From Symsagittifera roscoffensis (taxonomy: Eukaryota > Xenacoelomorpha > Acoela > Convolutidae), in assembly GCF_963678635.1 (NCBI RefSeq), contig NC_087065.1, forward strand, positions 57,810,754-57,874,753: a stretch of DNA of 64,000 nucleotides, given 5' to 3'. The notes beneath the pieces are model-generated. The model was not told the DNA's origin. It saw only the letters and a list, made by a program, of their open reading frames with translations, and ran no database searches. Of this stretch, positions 41,400-51,985 are shown piece after piece. Made by a program: the position numbers and the translations under genes. The first letter of the stretch is position 1, and each line of letters begins with the position of its first letter.

Positions 41400-42590
41400 G
41401 TTTTCTTTCAGGCATAAACTTGAAGGATAAACTTAACTACTCCCCCACAATTTGCAAAAGGGGGAGAGTTGTTACTAGGTTCAAAATTCACATAGTCTTG
41501 ACCGTTGAATTAGTTCTTAATAGTGATGGCAATTCGTTACTAGGTACCAAAGTGGGGATAGTTAGAGATCCAACTTGAGCTTAGTTATCGTATAATTGAA
41601 GCCTGATGACAGCGTTTTGAAACCATATGACCCCTTTTTAGTCGTCGCCGGAGCCGTTCAGCACAATCTTTGAAGATCGGCAAAGACTTCTTTTAGCTTC
41701 ATTCTAAGACATCTCTTTTTCTTAGTTTTTTTGGCATTTCACAGTTTTTTTGGCTCGTGAATTATGTGAATTATTTTCACGCTGTTTTGTCCATTTTTGG
41801 CTTGTCATTCAGAAGTAACAAATACTAATTACTCAACTGCCAAGATCTATTTGATATATAGATTTTCGTATTCATTTCGTGAGCTTTCTTGACCTGAAAC
41901 CCGAATCTGAACGACATTTACCTTGTAACGGTAGTAATCGCCATATCGAAAATTAACTGATATCTGAACAGATTTGTTAGGTCAATAAAATGCTGAGCTG
42001 AATGAGAAAGATCATGCTTTATAATTCTATTCTGTGCAAACATTTAAAGATCGAATAATGATTCATCCGGTGTGATAATCTTAGTTTGTTGTTTAATTGG
42101 CTCCATAATTTAGGTAAGAACTGAAAGCGTTTGTCAGCTGTTAGATAAGGTTCGACCCTGATAACGAGCGTCATGGTAGCTTGACGCGCACAGAGTAATT
42201 AGCTTTTCTGGCGGTATAAATCATTAGCTAAGTTCTTTTAGAGCGCGCTGTCATAAAACCAATGATTTCGTTAAATTTTCATGTGAAAATTATGTTGCGT
42301 TTTTTAGTTCTCATTCAGTTATTTTTTGTCTTAGGTTAATGTTTTTTTTTCGTTTTTGATGTTCAGAATGGAAAATACGTGTATTATCAAAAAGATGCGT
42401 TACTCAAGTAAAATTTGAGTTATGCAGTAAAGTACGTTTTTATAAGTTTCGTTTAGCGCTTTCTTGGGAATATGAAATTTAAAAAAAGAATGTCGAAGAA
42501 AACTGATGTCGAATATGCTTTGTTTATTTTTACTATCGACGAATGCAGTCGATAATTAAGCAACTTTTTTTTCATACTCGCCAAAAATAT
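41400..42590. other. CSK intron 1, unassigned part
   Basis: No exon or known repeat. A short open frame at 41,384-41,578 follows the exon but lacks motifs. Otherwise AT-rich. Confidence 0.4.
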
Positions 42591-42600
42591 GGCAACTACA

Positions 42601-42690
42601 AATATTAACCAATCAGAATCGAGATAAGAAAAACGTGCGCAAGACAATTTAAATATATATTTATTTTGTATGTCTGATTGGTTAATATAA
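42601..42690. repeat. 16-bp inverted repeat just upstream of the degenerate gypsy element
   Basis: ATATTAACCAATCAGA (about 42,602) and its reverse complement TCTGATTGGTTAATAT (about 42,671) flank a ~53-bp AT-rich spacer. It could be a small foldback element or part of the element's terminal region. Confidence 0.6.
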
Positions 42691-42926
42691 TTAAGTTATA
42701 GTTTAATATAGTTTGGTCAATGTAGTCTACTTTATGACGCGTCTTTTTTATGAGTGTCTATAAGCTGTTGGACAAGTTAAGGGGAATAGTCAAGCTAACG
42801 AAAGGAGTACCGTCGGTTATGGTTCCTAAGGTGTTACTGTAGATGGGTTTCGGCTTCAAGCGTTGGACCAAGGGCTGGAGGCGCGCTTGAGAAACAACAA
42901 TAAGAACCCCACTTTGGATAAAATTA

Positions 42927-43145
42927 ATGGATATCGCTCAGACCGAAATACAAAAGACACGGGAAGCAATCGACAAAGCTGGAAGAGATTTTATCGACCG
43001 AATTAGCGCAGAGTCATCAATTTCAGTCCCCGTGACCAGACAGGTCTGGGCTAAATTGCCTAACAGAGAAATAAGCGAACAGCTAAGTATAACAGACGCC
43101 AATGGATCCGACTTTAAACGTAGAAAGGCTGTTGGTCAGTATTAG
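42927..43145 (+). pseudogene. Unassigned 5' ORF of the degenerate gypsy element
   Basis: 72 codons, charged and helical (EIQKTREAIDKAGRDFIDRI), in a GC-richer context than the intron around it. By position it could be Gag-derived. No zinc knuckle or capsid motif can be shown. Confidence 0.35.
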
Positions 43146-43228
43146 AGAGTCGGATGCCCCTAGGCGACGATAAAGAAAGGGAGCCCGGAATTGAGTAACA
43201 ATAGCGGTGTTTCGAGCAGGGCTATAGG

Positions 43229-43320
43229 AACGGAAGATCTGAATATCGAGAATGACATGTCAGCTGTCAGCATGACGGAAGAAGATCAGCGATAATTTCT
43301 AGAAGAATTAGAAAGCATCT
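43229..43320 (+). repeat. ~90-bp segment duplicated inside the degenerate gypsy element
   Basis: The block CGGAAGATCTGAATATCGAG ... GTCAGCATGACGGAAGAAG recurs, diverged, at 45,232-45,323. This implies internal rearrangement or recombination between related elements. Confidence 0.7.
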
Positions 43321-44589
43321 GTTACGTTTAGTTATAATTGCTATCTTATAGTGAGTACTGTTCCACATGGCGCAGTCACAAACGGAATCGGGCTATCGCG
43401 GCCAAGGCGTCTTTTGGAACGCCTCTGTCTAGAAACCGTCGGTAACATTGAAAGATTGGACCATAACATGTCAACAAAGAAGAAGTAGATAAAGCTTTAT
43501 TCGAGGAGAACTTTCTGCCAGAAGACTCATATCCCACGTTAGACGAAGCGGTTAAAATAAAAGATGAGGCAGCAAGGAAAAAGAGAAGGAAGAAACAACG
43601 CGGCAGTATCAACATGGAGAGAAGAGGAAACACGGCAAGAACATGGCGATTGTTCAAAGCGAGAAACCGGGGTGAAGGGAATAAAAGATTGAAAGTGAAG
43701 TTATTCTTGTCCCCTTGGGGAAGCAGGGAGGGCCAACGGTGGTTTTTGGCTAGAAGTGTCCTTAAAGAAAGATGGTCACAAACCGGAGGTTCACGCTGTT
43801 TGGCAGAGAACCCATAGAGAAAGAGTATGGAGTTAATACTCGGAGCACTGCGTAATCTGAACCGAAATGAGATTTTAGACCAAAAGAAGAATCGATTGTG
43901 CGGTAGGTTTCAATAATTAAAATGATAAGTGAGGAAATTCGAAAACAGTTCTGTACAAAAAAGTATGTTTTGCCAAAAGTCAGGGGTAACCAGGTTGAGG
44001 TTGAGGCAGCCTACAATTTTGTACGGTACTACTGAGTGTTATCCAGAAATTTGATGACAAGGATGACGCTGATCAGTTTGGAGTTTAAGCTAACAGGACA
44101 GTATGGGATAAAGCTGGCAATGCGAATCAGAAGTTTCTGGATAGCATGAGGGGGAAGAGCCGCTGACAAATAGAGTTACAAGATCATTGTACAAGCCCAG
44201 TATCATTTATTTTACAGGAAAAGGTGCACGAATTCAAAGTGCGTGACCGGTTTTTGACTTAAGACCGTGCCGGGAGAAATTATAAACTTTTCTGTAGGGC
44301 AACCGGCGATATCATCTAGATAATCGGACGGATAGTTATGGATATTGAGTACGAAGGATGGATAGCCAAGGGAGCAGTGTCTTCCACCACAAAATGCCCC
44401 AATAGGATATCTTGCGTCAAGGTAAATAGGAGTTTTTCGGCGACGAGTGCAAATTGAAGTCAATGAAAAGGGTGCAAAATCTGACAGTGGTGTTCAGTAT
44501 TCGCCTGTACAACGTAAGTTCATTCAATTTGTCCTGAAGGTGTCCAAAGAAATGTTTGAACGTGAAGGTGTGCTGCGAAATTGCGATAC

Positions 44590-45180
44590 ATACGCACTAT
44601 GAGGAACCATTGCGACCAATACAGATGAAATGGTGGCGCACTCCGATTCAGGTATTGCCCAAGATTACTGAAAAGATTGAAAACTTATTGATAAAGATGG
44701 TCATTTTTGAAACTCAGTGAATGTACGGAGTATGGTTTCATCTTACCGTCGGTGTTATATACGATGACGGGTTTGCGAATTTGGCACAAAAATTGCTGCT
44801 GATTAATAAGCAAAACACCGCGAGATACCAGATACCGAATATAATCGAAGTAGTTGATAATGTACCGCTGGCTATAAGCGGGAACTTATCGGAAAAGATA
44901 TGATTTTCTATTTTTGATTTGAAATACGCATATTGACAGGTGCGGCTCATCGAAGCAGCAAGTAAGCAAGGGAACTTCAGTATTTGGCTTGGAAGGTATT
45001 GGCTTATGACGTTATGACGGTTTCACGGGTTTGGAGATATGCCTTACGAGTTAGAGCGAATGATGGATTCGTTTCTTTCAGGTAAATATAGATGATATAT
45101 TAATTGCTACCCGGCGATCGGAAAATGCTATTGGTGTGAGGTTCGAAACGTCACGCTGTTACTAAACGGAAGTAACGATG
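44590..45180 (+). pseudogene. Gypsy reverse-transcriptase remnant
   Basis: The RT entry is visible as TPIQVLPKITEKIENLLIKM (about 44,640-44,700), the standard acidic-Leu helix of gypsy RTs. The catalytic box survives as IDDILIAT at about 45,088-45,115. Between them frames shift repeatedly, so the fingers and palm strands cannot be followed. Confidence 0.65.
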
Positions 45181-45599
45181 CAGTAAAATAGAGAAGATGT
45201 AAATTTTTTGCTTAAAAGTTTGAGTGGCTGGGAACAGACGATCTGGATATCGAGAGTGAGGTTTCGGCTATCAGCATGACGTATGAAGACCAGCGATAAA
45301 CTCTAGAAGAATAGGAAAACATGTAGATTCGGAGTTGAAAATTGAGATCGAAAACTGTGTATCTGAGGTGTATCTACGAGATCTTGCGAGATTGATTAGA
45401 ACACTTAAATCAACTCTTTCAAACCTGGCTATTCTTTTGGTCAACGATTGGCTCAGATGTAGCACCAGTGTAGTTTGTTCGTGGTGATTGTTGCATAGAA
45501 GCAAGGTTCGATCTTCAGTTTGCCCTTAGTGATTGTGACAAACTCCTCCGCATCACTGCTTCGGTTGTTTTATGATTGCTTGAGCGCATTTAAATCGTA

Positions 45600-46085
45600 A
45601 ACTGATTTGGACGGGTGAGACCCCTGAACTTAATCATCTCGGTAGGGGAAGGTAAGGGTCAGGGACTTATTGAAAAAAAACAATCTCTACTCAAACGTGG
45701 TCAAACTATGATTGATTTTGTCCGAAACCGTCATTTTGATGTAAAGAGAAACCAAGATCAACTACGACGCCTAAAAAAAGGCCTATTGAACCATGATAGT
45801 TAGAAACAGATATCATTTGCGTCGCGATTCCTAAATGAAGCAGAACTTAAGAAATAATAAATATAGCAGAATTACTGACCATAGTGCGAGCAGTGACTCA
45901 CTGTCTAAATTATTTGTTTGGAGCTCTATTCAATTTAATAACAGATCATGAAGCCTTGTTGTCATGTCTTTCAGAGGGGAAAACACAAATCAGATTAATT
46001 CGATAAGTGTATAGGTTGTTGCCATTTAATTATGACAGAGCATGCACAGGGGAAGAATGTGGCCAGTAGACCATTCATCTAACAA
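45600..46085 (+). pseudogene. Gypsy connection/RNase H remnant
   Basis: QISFASRFLNEAELK (45,810-45,855) is the usual start-of-RNase-H-substrate block. ITDHEALLS (about 45,938-45,965) follows in another frame. HAQGKNVASRPF (about 46,045-46,080) matches the closing block in which gypsy RNase H has a G-K-x-N-x-x-A-D/S-x-L-S/R pattern. Several stops lie between them. Confidence 0.7.
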
Positions 46086-46899
46086 CCGGTGGACATGACA
46101 GCTAAAATATCAGAACTAGATAACTTTTTGGTGCTGGCTCAAATTCACGCAGTTAATAGTCAGTTAATAGGATCTTCGGCTCGACGAAAAGATGAACTGG
46201 CAATCTGTGAAAATAACTTCAAGTGCAGCACAAAATCTGAACGCGAATTCCGTAACTGGAAATAAATTAAAGCGATGAAGCTGGACTACGCGTTTTAAAC
46301 CTGTCATTTAGTCATGGTTTGTTTTAAAAATCACACCCGCATTGACTTTTGCCAAAATTGTCAATTGATATACCCTTTAGAGGTTTTTGGAAAACAGTGA
46401 GTCGATTCCACAAAACCCAGGCCAAGATTCCTTGGAGTTGCCAACTAATAATGTGCATGGCACAGCTTCATTTCGTTAGCCTTCGGCTGAAACTTCAGTT
46501 ATTCCGCCGAAATTGTTTCCCAAAACTTTAATTGATTGGCCCGAGTTTTTTATGCTGAATTTCTAGCATCTTGGCAACTTTTAATGGGATAATGAACTGC
46601 AATAAAGAAGCTCTCACAGAGAAAAACTTTTGAAGTTATCAATAGCTTAGGATCGTACTTTTGCCATGAAACAGATAAGTTACACATGGAACTCATGAAG
46701 TCATGGAAGAAAAGAGCTCCCATCATGATGCGACTTCGAAGTTCAAATTATAGGATGTAGCGATTAACTACTGCTGGTCGCCGGATATGAACAGGCAGAT
46801 CCAGATAACAGCTTCGAACTGTAAAGATTGCATCAAATCCGGTATACCTGAAAGCTAGATCCCACAAAATAACCTAATTCGGAAATAAATTTAGATTCA

Positions 46900-47149
46900 C
46901 TGGGACCGTTGCCACAAACTTGGGGATAGAATAAGTTCCTGTTAGTTTGCGTAAATGGGTTTCGAAGTTTCCGACGAATCAACTAAATTCTAGAACACAA
47001 GCAGAAGTTATCGAAGCATTCTGGAAAATACATTATCACTGCATGCCATACTATGAGCAATACGCACCGACCGGGTTTCGTGGCGAAACCTTTTGAAGAT
47101 TTCGGTTCTAAGAACAATATCAAGTTAGTATTTGCACCGATTGGAAATC
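46900..47149 (+). pseudogene. Gypsy integrase remnant, left of the MULE
   Basis: Fragments of the integrase core: TQAEVIEAF, then APTGFRGETF (where the second catalytic Asp region is expected, mutated) and EDFGSKNNIKLVFAPIGN up to the MULE target site. Frame changes and stops are present. Confidence 0.75.
47142..47149. repeat. Target-site duplication, left copy
   Basis: TGGAAATC directly before the MULE's left end; identical to 49,661-49,668. Confidence 0.85.
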
Positions 47150-47275
47150 GGTTACATGACAAAAGATCCCTTACCTTAAGATCCCAAACGAGAAGATCCC
47201 AGTCAATAAGATACCATTCCAAAAGATACCTCGTTCTAAAATCGCCCACGACATAAGATACCATAATAAAATAAC
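47150..47275. repeat. Left terminal inverted repeat of the MULE
   Basis: Outer GGTTACATGACAAAAG, then spaced AAGATCCC and AAGATACC words and ATCGCCCACGACATAAGATACC. It matches the reverse complement of 49,535-49,660 with substitutions and small gaps. Confidence 0.85.
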
Positions 47276-47872
47276 AAAGAACCTGAGAATTGAAAATAAA
47301 GCGGTTAATCGATCAAAGCAAAAACAAAGCGTCGGTTAAAATCAAAGAAACGGCAAAATTTTTGCTGCACAAATTTCGAACATAAATGACCTTGCTAATC
47401 ACTTGGCCTTTAAAATGAAACTCAAACTTCAAAACAGCTTAGACTATAATTGAACTTGAAAAGGATTTCCAATTAATCAAAACCAACTTTGCTAAATATG
47501 GCCTGATTTTCCAGACAATTCAAGTCGGTACAAAATTGAAATTGAGTTTTTTCAAAATTCTAAAGCTTTCAAATCATTTTCATTACGAATCACTTGCCAT
47601 TCTATTTGATAAAAAATATCAATTCTCAATTTTGATCAACTTTTTTTCGCTAGGCGCAATACTCAAAGGGCTGTCAGGCCCCTACCCCCAACCTAGCCTC
47701 CCGTAAATAAGAGCAATTGCTCTGGGATCAAATTGCTAGAGACAGCATATTCGAATGCGAGTCGTAGTATTGCGTTTCGGCGTTCTCCGGGAGGGTGCAA
47801 GGAGACGTCTATAAAAAAGTTGATCAAACTTTTTTATATTTAGGAAAAATTAGGCAAAAACTTTAACAAAAT

Positions 47873-49282
47873 TTAATAGGTTAAATGAGCAAGTGAACGG
47901 ATATAAGACAATAAGTTAGAGTCTGTGTATGAACTTGTTATCTGTTGAACTTTTTCATTCAGATCACGGTACTTCTTCCGGGATAAGTTGATAGTGCCGC
48001 TGGATGCCTTCAAAATGTTGAACTTTTGATTGTAGGAATCCAGTTGAATTTTTTCGAGAAACGTATGTATTGAAGGATGGCTGCCTTGAAACAAAGCGGT
48101 TACACCTAGATGCCACCCTTCAACTGCATTTGTGGTTCGGGCTAGACCACACACAGCATTTTGATAATGGTTCCAAAGAGAAATAGGAAAAAGTGTTTTT
48201 CGGCCAACCAAATCCCCTCTAATGTACGTTTTTTGGAAATAAGCAGTGAGCTCGTCTAATTTTTCGAGATCGTTTTGTGAAATATCCAGTTTGGTTGCCA
48301 CACTGCATATTTCCTCAATGACTAGGTCGAACCCGATTTCCACTTTTGACTCCGGAACAAAACTAAGCGCAGGAATCATATTCAGCGCTAAGACTAGCTC
48401 GCTGTTTGATTCGTACGTCTTTTTAAGGCCCAATTCGGATATTTTTCGCATAAAGCTCTGACAGAGGTGAAAATAGCATCCCTTAATGTCAGTTTCGTAA
48501 TGAGAGGTAAAAGCACTCAGAGCTGCAATTTCAAAGTCGATCAAAATTTTTTCCGGGGTAACGTCACCGATAAGCGATTTGAGTGTGGTTAGGAATTTGT
48601 TATAGGTTGATAAGCGCTTATTGCTAAGCAGAGCGTAGACGCAAGGTGGATAAAACCCGCCAATCTGGATGTGTACAGTGTACAGCTGGTAAAACTGACT
48701 GGGGCAAATTTTGAAAGTTCCGTCTACAAGCCAGGTTTTGTTGTACAATTTAAGTGCATTGAGGTTCTCAAGGTCGCCAAAAATTAATATGCGCTCCGTA
48801 TCTTGTTTTCCGCTATCAAAAAGACAAAATTGCTTAAAACGATCGGGTATTTCGAAATGACGGTCATCTGTGGCAATAGTGGGCAGGGATGTCGTTTGTT
48901 TACTTCTGTTTAAAGTTCGCGTTAGCGCAGACCGGGAGGGCAAAGACAGTTGGGTTGCTTTTTCGTCCTGCACCAATTGCAAACTAGCTGCGATTATCTG
49001 GCTGTTTACTGGATTCAATTGATTTCTAACTGTCTCCTTCATTTGTTGAACTAGTTGCCGAGCTTCTGAGCGTCCTGCGTTGAGCTCATGACTATGCTCG
49101 TTGCTCTGTGAGATTATATCGCTCCCAGAAGTGATTAAAGTTTTCGGGCATTTATACGATCTCCATTTGCTGCAGCGCCAGTGTGTCGTTGTCTTCGTAT
49201 CGCGTTTCTTTTGAAATTCATGGCCATCAAGAATAATCAGAGTTTGGCCTTTTTGTGAGGTTCCCCAAGTAAAAGAATTCAT
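47873..49282 (-). CDS. MULE transposase with N-terminal FLYWCH zinc finger
   Basis: 469 residues. The FLYWCH finger is at ~5-66 (GHEFQKKRDTKTTTHWRCSK, then Cys 45, and the closing His 63 and His 65 in NEHSHE) and probably binds the terminal repeats. The MULE DDE catalytic domain follows: Asp 187 in WLVDGTF, Asp 249 in LIDFEIAAL, the CYFHLCQSF helix with its Cys/His, and Glu 388 in RTTNAVEGW. Length and spacing are those of a full-size enzyme, with no stop, so cut-and-paste activity is possible. The ATG at 49,282 sits about 380 bp inside the right end. The ORF is better preserved than anything around it, which implies a recent arrival. Confidence 0.92.
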   Translation of the reverse strand: MNSFTWGTSQKGQTLIILDGHEFQKKRDTKTTTHWRCSKWRSYKCPKTLITSGSDIISQSNEHSHELNAGRSEARQLVQQMKETVRNQLNPVNSQIIAASLQLVQDEKATQLSLPSRSALTRTLNRSKQTTSLPTIATDDRHFEIPDRFKQFCLFDSGKQDTERILIFGDLENLNALKLYNKTWLVDGTFKICPSQFYQLYTVHIQIGGFYPPCVYALLSNKRLSTYNKFLTTLKSLIGDVTPEKILIDFEIAALSAFTSHYETDIKGCYFHLCQSFMRKISELGLKKTYESNSELVLALNMIPALSFVPESKVEIGFDLVIEEICSVATKLDISQNDLEKLDELTAYFQKTYIRGDLVGRKTLFPISLWNHYQNAVCGLARTTNAVEGWHLGVTALFQGSHPSIHTFLEKIQLDSYNQKFNILKASSGTINLSRKKYRDLNEKVQQITSSYTDSNLLSYIRSLAHLTY

Positions 49283-49534
49283 TTTTGACTTATCAATGAG
49301 TTAAAGAGGGAGATAATGAATGCAGAGTGTATACATTTTCAATTAAGTTGTTCTAATTCAATGCCATATTAACACTAAATTAAATCCATGTTGGCACTAT
49401 GTTAATCCCAAAAATGAGTCCAGTTTAAATTTAGTTATCTTAAATTTGCATTGTTTTTCAATAGCGCGAACCTAATTGAGGTATCATTACTCTAGATTTA
49501 TTTCTGCTTACACTTTGATCATGATTTTTGTTCA

Positions 49535-49660
49535 TAATTCATGGGATCTTTTTAATTGGCATGGGATTTTATGGTATGGGCGATTTTTATACAAGGGAGC
49601 TTTTGGTATGGTATCTTTTGTCATGGGAGCTTTTGGTATGGTATCTTTTGTCCTGACACC
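49535..49660. repeat. Right terminal inverted repeat of the MULE
   Basis: Contains two tandem GGGAGCTTTTGGTATGGTAT segments with TCTTTTGTC and the ATGGGCGATTTTTATA block that pairs with the left repeat. It ends TCCTGACACC. Confidence 0.85.
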
Positions 49661-49668
49661 TGGAAATC
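49661..49668. repeat. Target-site duplication, right copy
   Basis: TGGAAATC directly after the MULE's right end. It also encodes part of the interrupted integrase, so the insertion point is exact. Confidence 0.85.
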
Positions 49669-49785
49669 ATAGAGCTACCGCCAAGGTCGAAGGATGTTGT
49701 AGAACTCTAGGTGAGAGAATAATTTCATGCGCCTTTCAGAGTCAAAAACCTTCCTTAAAAACGAAATTGAAAGAAATTGTTTAGC
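49661..49785 (+). pseudogene. Gypsy integrase remnant, right of the MULE
   Basis: The frame resumes at GNHRATAKVEG, with the Glu position of the integrase triad in KVEG, and continues CRTLGERI. It joins the left part in frame once one target-site copy and the MULE are disregarded. It runs out at a stop at about 49,784. Confidence 0.8.
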
Positions 49786-49904
49786 ATTCGGACAACTCGT
49801 CAATCAAGCAACGGGCTCATTTTGCTAAAAAGCCAAATACAGTATGGCATACAGTTTTTTGCATTGCTTCATCTGCAAATTTGTACTGGAAAAACGTCAT
49901 ATTC

Positions 49905-50110
49905 TCGTAACTACTAGGCCGCTTACCAATTGAGTTAAAATGAACACCATTGCCTCTGCATCCTTGGGTCTGGGGTTGTCAGACCTTGTTTTTTCAGTAT
50001 GTATGAAATTTATTTTTTCCCGCATAAAATGATTTTTGGTCAGCTTTTTGCCTGTTGTTTTTTTGTCGGCTCAGTTGCTAATTCATGCTTTTTTGTTGTA
50101 AATAATTCTC
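49905..50110 (+). repeat. tRNA-headed SINE (diverged)
   Basis: A tRNA-like head (ACTAGGCCGCTTACCAATTG ... GGGTCTGGGGTTGTCAGACC) is followed by a T run and a body with CTTTTTGCCTG and TTTGTCGGCTCAGTTGCTAA, as in other family members. Confidence 0.45.
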
Positions 50111-50660
50111 AACGTAGTTGCAAGTGCTGCAGCTAAGGTTTGTAATTTGCAAATCTCTAACCCTGACTTGTAAGTTTTCCTTCTCATTTTGTAGAACCTT
50201 TCTTTCTTAGAAGCTTCGGCCAAAAAGATTTGGTTTTATGTTCTGTCGGCTTCGTTAACCTATTTTGTATTTTTGGGGCGAAATTCGATTATATTTATAA
50301 AAATAAGTCAGGTCAGTTTTGATGCAAAAATAGTAAACTCACGCTTAATCGTGCAAAGTTTCTCAATAACTTCTCTTAGGTTTTTCTGGCTCAAAGGGCG
50401 TGCGCTGACACGTTTTTGGTTTAGTAGCCGCTTGTAAAATTTAGAAGACTAATTTATAATGGTGTTGTTTGTGTGTGTTTACACTGTTTTTCCAAAATTG
50501 AACGTTTCTCCATAAAATTCTATTTTTATTTTTTACTACTAATGTCTCATTTTCTGTTCGCTCGCTTGCACTGCTACGATTTTGCTGTATTGCAACTAAT
50601 GCGAATATTTACTTGGCATCTTTTATACTTACTAACTGCATCGTTGTTTACTTTAAAAGT
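50111..50660. other. CSK intron 1, unassigned
   Basis: A degraded TGTATTGCAACTAATGCGAA at 50,588 is a remnant of the GC-rich hairpin motif. Nothing else recognised. Confidence 0.4.
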
Positions 50661-50666
50661 TTTTTT

Positions 50667-51073
50667 AAGAGTCGATGAACGTAGTTTATAGGTCGAGATG
50701 GTTTTTTTTCAGGAAACAACTTAAAGTTTGTTCTGACTAAAATTCAGTTTTAGCGGTTTGACTTTCGATTTGCTTGAAGTTCAGTTCTTTTCTTTTGTCA
50801 AACGGAAGATAAACTCCACTATCGAACAGCAATTGTGTAAAGGGCACTAAAAACTTGATCGACTTCTAGACTTAGTTGAGTTTTCTCAAAGTGGTTTAAT
50901 TTTATCAAAAAGTGCTGGTCAAAAACTGTTCCAGAAATTCAAAGTGCTTTAAGGACATCATTTTTTGAAACTAAAAAGTGTAAGAAATTAGAAAATGTTT
51001 GTTTTCTTTGAAATAAGAAATTGGAAAGTTTTTTAAAAACTTTTTTTCTATTTACTTGCGTTCACTTACTCTT
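50667..51073 (+). repeat. AAGAGTC inverted-repeat family, copy D
   Basis: Starts AAGAGTCGATGAACGTAGTT and ends TTGCGTTCACTTACTCTT. The internal body is shorter and lacks the TGCATTCATA block. Confidence 0.75.
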
Positions 51074-51799
51074 GTCTGTTGGCTATATTTCAAAAAAGCA
51101 AAAGATAATGAACGAATTGTAAGACTTGAAAAAACATAAATCGTGTCGTCTTCGTGCTTATAACTTATTCAGTCTCTCAAATACTGGCTTTTTGAAGTCC
51201 AGTCGCACTTACTAGTTATCTTAAAAGCTCGATTGACCTAAAGTTAAAAGTTTCTCGCTCGATAGGTTGGTTGTGTTTGTGGATTACCGATATGGCTTGA
51301 TAGATGATTTCGAAGCATTCTCTTGTCGCCGATGAAAGGTTTTGAAAATTCTTAGTTGCAGGGCATCATGGCGGAACGTTCTTTGATATTGTACTTAGCT
51401 GTACTCCACGTGTCGAGTTTGGCGTAGAAGTTTTGCTTTTTACAGATCACAGAGGAATTGAATACCGTTCTGCTGAGACATTAACACAGATTTTTTTAAA
51501 CTTAAATATTTATTGACTGAAACATTGAATTTCTTAAAATAATGATTTAGAAATGACGGGAAGTTTTTTGTTTCTGTTTTATTTACCAAACTTAACTTTG
51601 GACAGCATGCAAGTCGTTATCTAAAGTTTTTAATTAGATTAATCAAAACGAAGACAACAGAAAGTTGCAGTCAAATTAGTTGAAAAATTGTCATAAATTT
51701 TATATCTTTTGGTATATGCACATTTTAAGCGTGATTCTGTACATTTTTAGCGTGTTTCAGATGTAGTCGATTTACACATCGGGGACCACTGAAATGATA
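51074..51799. other. CSK intron 1, unassigned
   Basis: No exon or repeat recognised. A GC-richer stretch near 51,280-51,420 has no open frame of note. Confidence 0.4.
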
Positions 51800-51985
51800 A
51801 AACCATTTTTGTTCCAATCATTGTGTTTTAGTTTTTTCTTTTTGTTTTCCACGCCTAATCAGATACCCCAAAAAATCATCGTACTGGGTTGAGTGATGAA
51901 TCATATTAAATCCCTTATAGTTTTGATTCGAACGCTCTTTCAAATTATTTTTCCCAATGTCCATAAAAACCGGTTTGAAATTTTT
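51800..51985 (+). repeat. Dispersed repeat with CACG...AATCATCG block, copy 1
   Basis: Shares TTTTTGTTCC, GTTTTAGTTTTTTC, TTTTCCACGC, AAAATCATCG, TTGATTCGAACG and CATAAAAACCGG in the same order with 55,545-55,690 and, inverted, with 56,100-56,290. Confidence 0.6.

Larger units (their letters stand above)
47150..49660 (-). mobile_element. MULE DNA transposon with FLYWCH transposase, complete ends
   Basis: 2,511 bp, bounded by terminal inverted repeats (left GGTTACATGACAAAAGATCC, right end reading inward GGTGTCAGGACAAAAGATAC) and an exact 8-bp target-site duplication. The terminal ~125 bp on both sides carry several AAGATCCC/AAGATACC words spaced about 15-20 bp and a shared AAAATCGCCCA block, likely transposase-binding sites. 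One uninterrupted transposase ORF lies on the minus strand. The insertion interrupts the integrase of a dead gypsy element. The TIRs are imperfect, so it may no longer be mobile. Confidence 0.9.
42780..49790 (+). mobile_element. Degenerate Ty3/gypsy element in CSK intron 1, interrupted by a MULE
   Basis: On the plus strand, fragments appear in gypsy order: an unassigned 5' ORF (42,927-43,145), RT entry block (about 44,590-44,715), RT catalytic box (about 45,088-45,120), RNase H (45,800-46,080), and integrase (about 46,900-47,149 continuing at 49,661-49,785). Every part has stops or frameshifts. It is not a copy of the macro-domain element: the motifs differ. Boundaries and LTRs are not resolved; the ends given are the limits of the unusual composition. 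Confidence 0.75.
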
